Assembly (NCBI GenBank): GCA_030619585.1
Contig: JAUXBD010000032.1
Location: 1-8,583 of the forward strand
Source of the DNA: Desulfobacteraceae bacterium
Lineage (GTDB): Bacteria > Desulfobacterota > Desulfobacteria > Desulfobacterales > SURF-7
Length of the DNA stretch: 8,583 bases
Direction: 5' to 3'
Shown here: in pieces, positions 1-7,109 of the stretch
Numbering within the stretch: position 1 is the stretch's first letter
Layout of the letters: each line of letters starts with the position of its first letter
The notes under the pieces: generated by a model
Databases searched by the model: none
Seen by the model: only the letters and a program-made list of their open reading frames with translations
Told to the model about the DNA's origin: nothing
Position numbers and translations under genes: made by a program

Positions 1-36
1 ATCCATAATCTCTTTGATATTATACTGTTTTTCCAT
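1..36 (-). CDS. fabZ: Start of a probable FabZ-type (3R)-hydroxyacyl-ACP dehydratase (partial, 12 codons)
   Basis: Only the first 12 codons lie in the window, reading MEKQYNIKEIMD. The ATG is preceded by a very strong Shine-Dalgarno, GGGGAGGT (minus strand, positions 47-40), so this is a real translation start. The pattern N-I-x-E-I-M at the extreme N-terminus is typical of FabZ, where it normally runs directly into the LPHRYP motif just beyond this edge. FabZ dehydrates beta-hydroxyacyl-ACP in fatty acid synthesis and in many Gram-negatives sits in the bamA-skp-lpxD-fabZ-lpxA cluster. It starts 42 nt after the skp stop, in the same direction, so co-transcription is likely. LpxD would be the main alternative by gene order, but LpxD N-termini usually do not look like this. 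With 12 residues the identity is tentative. Confidence 0.5.
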   Translation of the reverse strand, partial: MEKQYNIKEIMD

Positions 37-78
37 TTTACCTCCCCGGAAATATTTTTTAATATAAAACTTTAAATC

Positions 79-606
79 TTATTTCTTAGTATATTTTAAA
101 TTGTATTTTTGTATGAGTTTGTCTGTCACATCTATTGTGTTGGGATAATAATGTACAACTTTTTTTTCAATTATAATGAGATACCCCTCTGTTTTCCCAA
201 TCTCTTCTACAATCGTAATAATCTCATCTTTAATCCGCTCAGAAAGTCTGTTGTTCATCTCCTTGGAATCAGCTCTGAATTTTTTTTCAAGCTGTTTCAA
301 ATCAAGGTACTTTATCTGCAGCTCACGCTCTTTCTCCTCTTTCAGCACCCTGGTCATAACCATTGCTTCATTATCAAGCCTCGTTTTGAGTTCCACCAAC
401 TCTGCCTCTTTTCTTTTAAGCTCATCTCCCATCTTGAGCCCTTTTTGGGTAATTTCAACCTGGGCTGCTTTGCCTGCATCAGATGTTTCCAGTACTCTCT
501 GCAGGTCAATAACACCTATTTTGGCCACATCTGCGGCAAATGAAGAAACAACAAAAAGTGCCGATAAACAAAAAATTACGCTAAAAGTCTTTGTTAAAAA
601 ACGCAT
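79..606 (-). CDS. skp: Skp/OmpH family periplasmic chaperone
   Basis: A 175-residue secreted protein, close to the usual Skp/OmpH length. A Sec signal peptide occupies about residues 1-25 (positively charged start, hydrophobic core, SSFA-A cleavage region). The mature protein opens with KIGVIDLQRVLETS, the typical OmpH-family first strand. Residues of about 45-125 are a charged, Lys/Glu-rich stretch expected to form the coiled-coil tentacles. The C-terminus returns to the core with a YLIIIEKKVV strand and a DVTDKLIQ helix, both characteristic of the family. Skp trimers hold unfolded outer-membrane proteins in the periplasm and pass them to the BAM complex, which matches its position just downstream of bamA. 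The start is supported by AGGAG (minus, 617-613) six nt before ATG. The 123-nt gap after bamA could allow separate expression, but no convincing promoter is visible. Confidence 0.93.
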   Translation of the reverse strand: MRFLTKTFSVIFCLSALFVVSSFAADVAKIGVIDLQRVLETSDAGKAAQVEITQKGLKMGDELKRKEAELVELKTRLDNEAMVMTRVLKEEKERELQIKYLDLKQLEKKFRADSKEMNNRLSERIKDEIITIVEEIGKTEGYLIIIEKKVVHYYPNTIDVTDKLIQKYNLKYTKK

Positions 607-624
607 TGTTAACTCCTTTTAATA

Positions 625-637
625 TTAACGGTGTTAA
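625..637. repeat. Short perfect inverted repeat in the skp leader
   Basis: TTAAC-GGT-GTTAA: 5-bp arms around a 3-nt centre, 19 to 31 nt upstream of the skp ATG and just before its Shine-Dalgarno. It is too weak and AT-rich to be a terminator and has no T-tract. It could be a small operator or chance in AT-rich DNA. Confidence 0.25.
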
Positions 638-657
638 GTTAATGGACAATATTGACA

Positions 658-676
658 GTACAATCATATGTACAAT
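658..676. repeat. Tandem-like GTACAAT direct repeat between bamA and skp
   Basis: GTACAAT occurs at 658-664 and again at 670-676, a 12-nt period (about one helical turn). The intervening bases also allow a small hairpin (ATCAT ... ATGAT). It lies in the 123-nt bamA-skp gap, which otherwise shows no clear terminator or promoter. Function is unknown. Confidence 0.3.
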
Positions 677-729
677 GATGTTAATTTATTTTGTCTTTAC
701 CCTTGATGAGTTTTAATGAGAAATGCTTT

Positions 730-3384
730 TCAGAATGCATTGCCCATGGAAAACTCCCAGTTTCCGTTGCTGTCCTCTCCCTCTCTGGGGTTAACAATCC
801 GTCCATACTCAAGACGGATCGGTCCGATTGGGGAATACCATCTTACGCCATAACCCCAACTTTCTCTGACATTGTTGATATCAACTTTTTCATGGTCATC
901 ATATGCATTGCCCACGTCATAGAAAACAATCAAAACCAATCCTGATTCCTTAAACAAAGGACGATGGAGTTCAAAGTTGAACAGCAGTTTCTTATTGCCC
1001 CCCACCTTGATGCCGTTAGGATCTCCGGGAGGATCCATGGGGGTAATATCTCTCCAGTCAAATCCCCTCATAGAGTTCATGCCTCCCAGGTAGAAACGTT
1101 CGTAATCAGGAAGCAGTCCGTCTGAGTTTTCAGTAACATACCCGGCTTCAGTATGCATGAACCACACAATTTTCCAGGCCACAGGAACATACCACGCTGC
1201 TTCTAAAGTATACTTGGTAAATGCAATGTCTCCGCCAAGTGGCCCTCCTGCATATTTTACAGTGAAACTGTATTCGGATCCTTCGGTTGCATTAATCAGC
1301 CTGTCTCTTGAATCATAGCGCAGAGTTGTGGATAAGCTGCTTGTCAAATTTTCCCCCTCAAGGTCTTTGACAGCCTGGGAGGCATTTAACATGTCAATAT
1401 CATTGATATCAGATACTGAATATGAATAGGATATATATGCACGGGTGTAGTCAAAAATCGGATAACTGAACCTCACACTGCCGCCTGTCGTATCCTTGTC
1501 ATATTCATCGTAATCTCTTTCCTGTTTAAATACGCTAAACCCGGCAGAAAGGGGCATGTCAAAAAGCCACGGCTCGGTAAAGTTAATGGAATAGGTGTTT
1601 GTTGATCCTCCCACTTCAGCCTTTAAACCAAGTGTTTGACCGCGGCCGAAAAGGTTTCTCTGGGAGACGGAGACCGTTCCAAAAAGATTTTCAACACTGC
1701 TGTACCCTGCCCCGAAGGTAAACATGCCTGTGGGTTTTTCAGTAACATCAACTTTTAAAATGACCTTGTCCTCTTGGCTGCCACCTATGGTATTTACCTT
1801 AATATCCTCGAAATAATCAAGCCTGTACAGATTTCTCACACCACGTTTCAGCCGGCTACCGCTGTAAAGCGCCTGTTCATCAACATTAAGCTCCCGGCGA
1901 ATAACCTTGTCTCTGGTTTTTGTGTTTCCGGAGATAAGAATTTTTTCAAAATAGACCGGATCTCCTTTTCTGATTATAAATGTTATATCTGCAGTTAGGT
2001 CATAAAAATTCTTATCAATTCGAGGTGCAACATCTGCCTTGAAGTATCCCCGGTCTGAATAAACATCTGTCAGTAAAATCACATCATCTTGCAGCACCTT
2101 CCTGTTACAAAACTTTTCTCCCCCTATCTTCAGACCTTTTATCAGCTCTTCCTTGCTGAGGATAAGATCTCCCTCAACGTCAACTTTTCCAACCTTAAAC
2201 TGGGAGCCCTCTTCAATTTTTATTGTTACATATATCCATTCCCCCTTTTCTTCAATCAGGGGCTCTCCAACCCTGGCCTGGATAAATCCGTTGATGTGAT
2301 AATATGAGGTAAGCCTCATTACATCCTGGTTTAGATCCTCTATGTTAAGGTCTCCGGATGATGTGAGCCAGGAGAAAAAACCTTTTTTCTTGGTTTTCAT
2401 ATTTTTCCCCAGCTTTCGAACAGAATAGGCTGTGTTACCTTCAAAGACAATCTCTTTTATTTTGATCTTTTTGCCCTCTTTTATAACAAACTCAAGATCA
2501 GCCTGATTGTTGTCAAGGTGATGAACATTGTGCGTTACTTTAACATTATGATAGTTTTTATCTTTGTATAGATCTTCAATGCGTTTTATGTCACTGTTTA
2601 TCTTAAATATATTCAGGATCGAACCGGTATTGATTGTAAGGGCCTCTTCCGTAATCTCCTCAGGTTCATATACTTTGTTGCCTTTAAAACGGATTTTTCT
2701 TATGGTGGGCCTCTCTTTGACCCTGAATATTATCACCAGTCCTTCAGGGCTGTCTTCAGATTCAACCCTTATATCCTCAAAGTATCCCATTTCGTAAACT
2801 ATTTTCAGATCTTTAGAAATATTTTCAGGTAGATATATATCCCCGGGTTTTGTCTTAATCACCCTTAAAATAGCATCATCTTCCAACCGCCTGTTGCCTT
2901 CGACAATAATCTTTGCGACCTTTTTCTGTTTAAAAACCTTTAAACTGATATCCTGGGCCATGGTCATCAAAACAGCGGAGAGGTTCTGAATGCCAACCCC
3001 CTTATCTGAAAAAACTTTGGGGGGATCAATGCTCCATACCTCCACAATCTTCAAATCTATATTGTACTCTTCCTGTTGGAGGTTTAAACTGCCCCAAACA
3101 ACATATTGGGCATCTATTTTTTTCCCAAACTCTCTGATTTCATCATGGTTTTGGGGCTCTTTTCCCCATGAAAGATCTGCGGCAGGGCCCGAGTCTACCA
3201 CAACCGCGCCGTTTTTCCGTAATTGTTTTGCGATTATATCCGGGATCTTTGTTATAAGATATTCCATTCCATCAGATGGAGACACAGTAAAAGGCAGTAT
3301 AGCTATCCTTGCTTTTTGGGCTGAACATACAATATTCGGGAGACACAGTATTGAAACTAAAACCAGACACAAACATCTAAGCAT
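730..3384 (-). CDS. bamA: Outer membrane protein assembly factor BamA with an extra N-terminal domain
   Basis: An 884-residue Omp85 protein, the central BAM insertase that folds beta-barrel proteins into the outer membrane. Residues 1 to about 22 form a Sec signal peptide; Cys20 is not in a good lipobox (NIVC), so it is probably not a lipoprotein. Residues of about 25-153 form an additional alpha/beta domain (ARIAILPF start, YVVWGSL later) resembling TolB-N/CsgG-like periplasmic domains and absent from E. coli BamA. Five POTRA repeats follow at roughly 156-226, 227-304, 306-397, 398-474 and 477-551, several carrying the conserved (V/F)xGN turn. The barrel spans about 555-884, with NLFGRGQ near its start, the lid-loop motif MRGF at 772-775 (usually V/IRGF), and a C-terminal Phe as expected of the beta-signal. 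It starts 17 nt after lolD with AAGG about 11 nt before ATG. Family assignment is secure; the N-terminal domain label is inference. Confidence 0.97.
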   Translation of the reverse strand: MLRCLCLVLVSILCLPNIVCSAQKARIAILPFTVSPSDGMEYLITKIPDIIAKQLRKNGAVVVDSGPAADLSWGKEPQNHDEIREFGKKIDAQYVVWGSLNLQQEEYNIDLKIVEVWSIDPPKVFSDKGVGIQNLSAVLMTMAQDISLKVFKQKKVAKIIVEGNRRLEDDAILRVIKTKPGDIYLPENISKDLKIVYEMGYFEDIRVESEDSPEGLVIIFRVKERPTIRKIRFKGNKVYEPEEITEEALTINTGSILNIFKINSDIKRIEDLYKDKNYHNVKVTHNVHHLDNNQADLEFVIKEGKKIKIKEIVFEGNTAYSVRKLGKNMKTKKKGFFSWLTSSGDLNIEDLNQDVMRLTSYYHINGFIQARVGEPLIEEKGEWIYVTIKIEEGSQFKVGKVDVEGDLILSKEELIKGLKIGGEKFCNRKVLQDDVILLTDVYSDRGYFKADVAPRIDKNFYDLTADITFIIRKGDPVYFEKILISGNTKTRDKVIRRELNVDEQALYSGSRLKRGVRNLYRLDYFEDIKVNTIGGSQEDKVILKVDVTEKPTGMFTFGAGYSSVENLFGTVSVSQRNLFGRGQTLGLKAEVGGSTNTYSINFTEPWLFDMPLSAGFSVFKQERDYDEYDKDTTGGSVRFSYPIFDYTRAYISYSYSVSDINDIDMLNASQAVKDLEGENLTSSLSTTLRYDSRDRLINATEGSEYSFTVKYAGGPLGGDIAFTKYTLEAAWYVPVAWKIVWFMHTEAGYVTENSDGLLPDYERFYLGGMNSMRGFDWRDITPMDPPGDPNGIKVGGNKKLLFNFELHRPLFKESGLVLIVFYDVGNAYDDHEKVDINNVRESWGYGVRWYSPIGPIRLEYGRIVNPREGEDSNGNWEFSMGNAF

Positions 3385-3401
3385 AAAATTAGGTACCTTA
3401 T

Positions 3402-4100
3402 CTAAATTTCCACCAGTTTACTGTCAACAATAGTGATACTACGTGACATAAGAGCGGAAAGTTCCATATTGTGAGTAACAATCACCATTGTCATGGACAG
3501 TTCTTGGTTCAGCTCCACAAACAACTCATGAACATGCCGGCTGTTATTTCTATCCAGATTGCCGGTTGGTTCATCTGCCAGCAGCAAAGCAGGTTTTAAC
3601 ACAATTGCCCTGGCAAGGGCAACCCGCTGCTGCTCCCCTCCTGAAAGTTCACCCACCCGGTGATGCAATCTTTTCTTAAGCCCGACCCTTGTCAGGATCT
3701 CCTCTGCAGCTTCACTTGCCTGTTGGTTGGTCTTGCCATTTATAAGGGCCGGCATCATTGTATTTTCAAGGGCGCTGAATTCAGGAAGAAGATGATGAAA
3801 CTGGAATATAAAACCGATGAACTCGTTTCTGAATTTTGCCAGTTTTTCATCATCAAACTGAAAAACATCCTCCTGGTTAAAAGCAAGAGAGCCGCTGTCA
3901 GGTCTGTCAAGGGTTCCCAGCAGATGCATAAAAGTGGATTTGCCTATACCCGAATCGCCAACAACCGCTACGGTCTCTCCCTTATTAATTTCAAGATCAA
4001 CTTTTTCCAGGATATCAATGGGCTCGCCGCTGGTTTGGAAACTTTTTGACATTTTCACCACTGAAATAAGGCTGCCCTGGGCAGCATCAGGATTACCCAT
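3402..4100 (-). CDS. lolD: Lipoprotein-releasing system ATP-binding protein LolD
   Basis: An ABC-transporter ATPase of 232 residues from the chosen start (E. coli LolD is 233). It powers extraction of outer-membrane lipoproteins from the inner membrane through the LolC/E-type permease. Numbered from this start, visible motifs are Walker A GDSGIGKST (about 48-56), a Q-loop in the LolD-specific stretch FQFHHLLPEFSALEN (about 99-113), signature LSGGEQQRVA (about 152-161), Walker B ALLLADEP (about 171-178), a D-loop GNLD and the switch His in VTHN (about 210). The FHHLLPEF stretch separates LolD from FtsE and MacB. The frame stays open to a TTG at 4115, but GAGG at 4113-4110 overlaps that TTG and sits 9 nt before ATG 4100, so the ATG is preferred. 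This gives an 8-nt overlap with the permease stop, implying translational coupling. Confidence 0.95.
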   Translation of the reverse strand: MGNPDAAQGSLISVVKMSKSFQTSGEPIDILEKVDLEINKGETVAVVGDSGIGKSTFMHLLGTLDRPDSGSLAFNQEDVFQFDDEKLAKFRNEFIGFIFQFHHLLPEFSALENTMMPALINGKTNQQASEAAEEILTRVGLKKRLHHRVGELSGGEQQRVALARAIVLKPALLLADEPTGNLDRNNSRHVHELFVELNQELSMTMVIVTHNMELSALMSRSITIVDSKLVEI

Positions 4101-5328
4101 AGCGGATCGCCTCAATAGGATTGAGCTTTGACGCCTGATATGCAGGGTAAAGGGTGGCCAAAAAGCATATCACCATTGCAGCAGATACTATAAAAAAAAG
4201 ATCCAAAGCCTCGAGACTTACGGGAAGCGTTGTGAAATAGTAAACATCACCGGGAAGTTCTATAAATTTATATCTCTTAAGAACCGCACACAGTATGGAT
4301 CCAAGACAGGTCCCCAAAAATGTTCCTATTAAACCTATAACTATTCCGTTGTACACAAAGATTTTTCTTATGCTTTTATCTGTTGCGCACATGGCTTTTA
4401 AAATGGCAATATCCTTGGTTTTGGACATGACCATCATAATAAGGGTGCTGGCTATGTTAAAGGCCGCCACAAGAACTATGAGTGTGAGAATAATAAACAT
4501 AACTTTTTTCTCAAGCTCAAGTGCTGAGAACATGTTGTGATTCATCTGTATCCAGTTCTTGCTCCAGTATGGGAACCCAAGCTCTGAAGTTATCCTTTTC
4601 CCGATATTGTTCACATCGTAAACATCCGTGACCCGGGCCTCAATGCCGGTGACGTCATCTACCATATGCATAATATTTTGAGCATCCTCTATATGGATAT
4701 AAGCCATGGTGATGTCATACTCGTACATACCGGATTTAAAAGGTTCCGTCACCATAAACCTTTTCATGACAGGCATGTGCCCTATGGGCGACATCATCCC
4801 CTTGGGAGATATAAGGTAGATAATATCTCCTTTCATCACCCCAAGGCTGGCTGCAAGCTCTGCACCAAGAATAATTCCGGGAACAGTTGCTGTGCTGTTG
4901 GGGGCAACGTTACCTTTAAATCGCTCCTCTAAAGGTATTTTATCGAGCATTTTGATAACTTTTCCCGCTGTTTCGGGATCCACTCCTTTTATAAAAGCAC
5001 CTGAAACTCCGGATGAGGATCTTAGCATGGCCTGTGTGTAGATGAAAGGCGTTGCTGATTCAACCCCTTCAATCTTTTCTATCGTTTTGGCAACCTTATC
5101 ATAATCTGAAAAAGAACCGGTATGACGCATCACCACAATATGGGCCTGGGCGCCAAGTATTTGAGATTTGAACTGGTTCTGAGCCCCTGTCATAACCGCA
5201 ATAACAACTATCAGGGCCATCACACCCACTGTTATACCGGCTATTGATAAAATGGTGATAAGAGATATAAACGCCTGTCTCTGTTTTGTCCTGAGATAAC
5301 GGCTACCTATGAAAAATTCAAAAGACAT
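4093..5328 (-). CDS. lolC: Lipoprotein-releasing ABC transporter permease, LolC/LolE family (LolF-like)
   Basis: A 411-residue permease with the LolC/E layout: a cytoplasmic N-terminus (FFIGSRYLRTK, family-typical), TM1 about 23-47, a large periplasmic MacB-PCD domain about 48-270, and three more helices about 275-300, 325-350 and 374-396 in the FtsX-like domain, ending in the typical KLNPIEAIRYG. With LolD it extracts triacylated lipoproteins and hands them to LolA. A Pro/Met/Gly-rich loop (SPKGMMSPIGHMP, about 174-186) lies where LolC carries the LolA-binding Hook. Only one permease gene is present here, so it may work as a homodimer in the manner of LolF; a second copy elsewhere cannot be excluded. 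It starts 6 nt after the lysS stop; the only Shine-Dalgarno is AGGA at 5342-5339, 10 nt before ATG and inside the end of lysS. Confidence 0.93.
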   Translation of the reverse strand: MSFEFFIGSRYLRTKQRQAFISLITILSIAGITVGVMALIVVIAVMTGAQNQFKSQILGAQAHIVVMRHTGSFSDYDKVAKTIEKIEGVESATPFIYTQAMLRSSSGVSGAFIKGVDPETAGKVIKMLDKIPLEERFKGNVAPNSTATVPGIILGAELAASLGVMKGDIIYLISPKGMMSPIGHMPVMKRFMVTEPFKSGMYEYDITMAYIHIEDAQNIMHMVDDVTGIEARVTDVYDVNNIGKRITSELGFPYWSKNWIQMNHNMFSALELEKKVMFIILTLIVLVAAFNIASTLIMMVMSKTKDIAILKAMCATDKSIRKIFVYNGIVIGLIGTFLGTCLGSILCAVLKRYKFIELPGDVYYFTTLPVSLEALDLFFIVSAAMVICFLATLYPAYQASKLNPIEAIRYG

Positions 5329-5334
5329 TTTAGC

Positions 5335-6831
5335 TTAATCCTGATTTGATGATACTTTTTTCATATGGGGAAACAGGATCACCTCCCGAATAGAGGGAGA
5401 GTCTGTGAAAAGCATCACAAGTCTGTCTATGCCTATCCCCTCACCGGCAGTGGGAGGCAGACCATATTCAAGGGCTGCAATATAATCCTCATCCATCAAA
5501 TGGGCCTCCTTATCACCGGCTTTTCTGTCTGCCACCTGCTGCTCGAAACGCTCTTTCTGATCGCAAGGATCGTTGAGCTCTGAAAATCCGTTGGCAATCT
5601 CGCTTCCCGCAATAAAAAGTTCAAAACGCTCGGTAAGCTCCGGCTCTTTGTCGCTTTTTCTGGAAAGGGGAGAAACCTCCACAGGATATCCTGTAATAAA
5701 AGTGGGTTGGATAAGTTTGGGCTCCACCAGAACATCAAAAAGTTTAGTAATGATCTTCCCGAACCTCTCCTTTTTTGTAATAGTGATCCCCTTTGAGGAT
5801 GCAAATTCTAAAAGCCCCTGTCTATCATTTAAAAGACTTTCATCCACACCGCCGATCTCCACAAGGGATGTCAAAAGGGGTATGCTGCGCCATTTGCCTG
5901 CAAAGTCAATAGTTTCACCCTGGTATGTAATTGCTGTTGAACCTGTAATGGCCTGTGCAATATCTCTTACCATCTCCTGGGTCAGGTCAATAAGATCATT
6001 ATAGTCAGCATATGCCTGGTAGAACTCAAGCATTGTAAACTCCGGGTTATGCTTTGTTGACACACCTTCGTTTCTGAAATTCCTGTTGATTTCAAACACC
6101 CTTTCAAACCCGCCCACGACAAGGCGTTTCAGGTAAAGTTCCGGTGCAATGCGCAGATAAAGATCCATCCCCAGGGCATTGTGGTGGGTGACAAATGGTG
6201 TAGCCTCTGCACCGCCGGCAACAGGCTGCATCATGGGAGTCTCAACTTCCAGATAATCCCGTGCAAGCAGAAAATCTCTGATCTTCTGAATGATCCTGCT
6301 TCTTTTTAGAAAAATCTCCCTGGTATTTTCATTCATTATCAGGTCAAGATACCGCTGGCGGTAACGTTTTTCAGGATCTTTCAGCCCATGAAATTTTTCC
6401 GGAAGCGGCCTTATAGACTTGCACAGAAGCTTCAGGTCAGTTGCAAGAAGGGTCCATTCCTGGGATTTTGTCTGAAATACCGGGCCTTTAAGCCCTATAA
6501 AATCTCCGATATCAAGCTGTTTGAAAAGAGCGTAACCTTCGCTGCCCACCTTGTCTTTTCTCACATATGCCTGGAGCAGCCCTGTGCGGTCCCTAAATCT
6601 TATGAAAGCGGATTTTCCAAACTTATTAACGGCCATTATGCGCCCTGCAACCGCAAACACAGGTTCATCCAGGGAGATATCGTCTGGAGAGTCTTCAATA
6701 ATTCCCCTTATCTCCTTTACCGTATTTTCCGCAGAAAAATCGTTGGGAAAAAGGTTTATGCCCGATTCTTTCATCTCCTTGAGTTTTTCCCTGCGCTTCT
6801 CCAGAACATCGCCTGTTTTTTCCATATTCAT
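5335..6831 (-). CDS. lysS: Lysyl-tRNA synthetase, class II
   Basis: A 498-residue cytoplasmic enzyme, normal length for bacterial LysRS-II, which charges tRNA-Lys using ATP. An N-terminal helix is followed by the OB-fold anticodon-binding domain at about 58-135 (AGRIMAVNKFGKSAF ... DRTGLLQAYVRKD). The catalytic domain shows class II motif 1 (YLEVETPMM, about 193-201), motif 2 (VFEINRNFRNEG, about 245-256, with the ATP-binding Arg in FRNE) and motif 3 (GEGIGIDRLVMLF, about 463-475, Arg470). Lysine-pocket segments such as EFTMLEFYQAY and GSEIANGFSELND are intact. The first ATG is chosen because CAGGTG lies 7-8 nt before it; a second ATG two codons later is spaced less well. It is the first gene of the minus-strand block, followed after 6 nt by the Lol permease, so tRNA charging and envelope genes probably share a transcript. 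Confidence 0.98.
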   Translation of the reverse strand: MNMEKTGDVLEKRREKLKEMKESGINLFPNDFSAENTVKEIRGIIEDSPDDISLDEPVFAVAGRIMAVNKFGKSAFIRFRDRTGLLQAYVRKDKVGSEGYALFKQLDIGDFIGLKGPVFQTKSQEWTLLATDLKLLCKSIRPLPEKFHGLKDPEKRYRQRYLDLIMNENTREIFLKRSRIIQKIRDFLLARDYLEVETPMMQPVAGGAEATPFVTHHNALGMDLYLRIAPELYLKRLVVGGFERVFEINRNFRNEGVSTKHNPEFTMLEFYQAYADYNDLIDLTQEMVRDIAQAITGSTAITYQGETIDFAGKWRSIPLLTSLVEIGGVDESLLNDRQGLLEFASSKGITITKKERFGKIITKLFDVLVEPKLIQPTFITGYPVEVSPLSRKSDKEPELTERFELFIAGSEIANGFSELNDPCDQKERFEQQVADRKAGDKEAHLMDEDYIAALEYGLPPTAGEGIGIDRLVMLFTDSPSIREVILFPHMKKVSSNQD

Positions 6832-6954
6832 TTAAACACCTGCTGTTTTATATTTGGCCTAATAGATATTTTTATGTTTTATAAGCAAAAAAGGTTTATT
6901 CACTTCCTTTAAAAAATACTGTAATAATGCACAAAAGTCTTTATAGCTAAGCAG

Positions 6955-6971
6955 AAATAGCTACTCTATTT
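6955..6971. repeat. Inverted repeat overlapping the putative lysS promoter
   Basis: AAATAG-CTACT-CTATTT: perfect 6-bp arms separated by 5 nt, covering the proposed -10 hexamer and part of the spacer. A second, interleaved pair ACTCT ... AGAGT spans 6963-6981. The position would suit an operator, but the arms are short and AT-rich, and no regulator is encoded nearby. Confidence 0.3.
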
Positions 6972-6986
6972 ACCAGAGAGTGTCAA
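6958..6986 (-). promoter_or_regulatory. Putative sigma70-type promoter for lysS and the downstream envelope genes
   Basis: On the minus strand TTGACA (6986-6981) is a perfect -35 match, followed by exactly 17 nt and then TAGCTA (6963-6958) as a weak -10. Transcription would start near 6950, about 120 nt before the lysS ATG. A better -10-like TATAAA occurs slightly downstream but at the wrong spacing from this -35. Sequence-only prediction. Confidence 0.4.
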
Positions 6987-7109
6987 GATTAACTTCCAAA
7001 TGCGGTTACCCTACCGGACTCCCACGGCAAATTTCATAGACGTGTTTGACTTTTCTTAACTAATACATAAAGATAATAAAAATAGTCACCTAAACAGGAG
7101 AGGACCAAA

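Larger units (their letters stand above)
6832..7109. other. Intergenic region upstream of lysS
   Basis: About 280 nt without a credible gene. It is AT-rich apart from a GC-richer patch at 7000-7044 (24 of 44 bases G or C from 7001). It contains a plausible minus-strand lysS promoter and, if that is used, a leader of roughly 120 nt before lysS. A weak AAAGG ... CCTTT stem with a following T-run lies in that leader but is only 5 bp with an 11-nt loop. No tRNA, T-box or riboswitch fold was recognised. Confidence 0.6.

Noticed and set aside
3310..3384. BamA as a lipoprotein, using Cys20
   Set aside because: The residues before Cys (N-I-V) do not form a lipobox; ordinary signal peptidase I cleavage after VCSA is more likely.
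6848..6892. Possible lysine-containing leader peptide ahead of lysS (minus strand, GTG start, 14 codons with three Lys)
   Set aside because: The only Shine-Dalgarno-like AGGA is a single nucleotide from the GTG, too close to work, and no convincing terminator/antiterminator pair follows.
6388..6912. Plus-strand open frame of 174 codons opposite lysS
   Set aside because: Shadow of the strongly conserved lysS coding sequence; composition and lack of motifs argue against a gene.
6886..6916. Terminator-like AAAGG ... CCTTT stem with T-run in the lysS leader
   Set aside because: Only a 5-bp, mostly A-T stem with an 11-nt loop; too weak to call.
7000..7059. Short plus-strand open frame beginning ATGCGG, 19 codons
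   Set aside because: No ribosome binding site, very short and no recognisable family; more likely chance within the GC-richer patch.
7046..7077. TTGACT ... GATAAT as a promoter for the integrase relic
   Set aside because: The spacing is 20 nt, too long for a normal sigma70 promoter.
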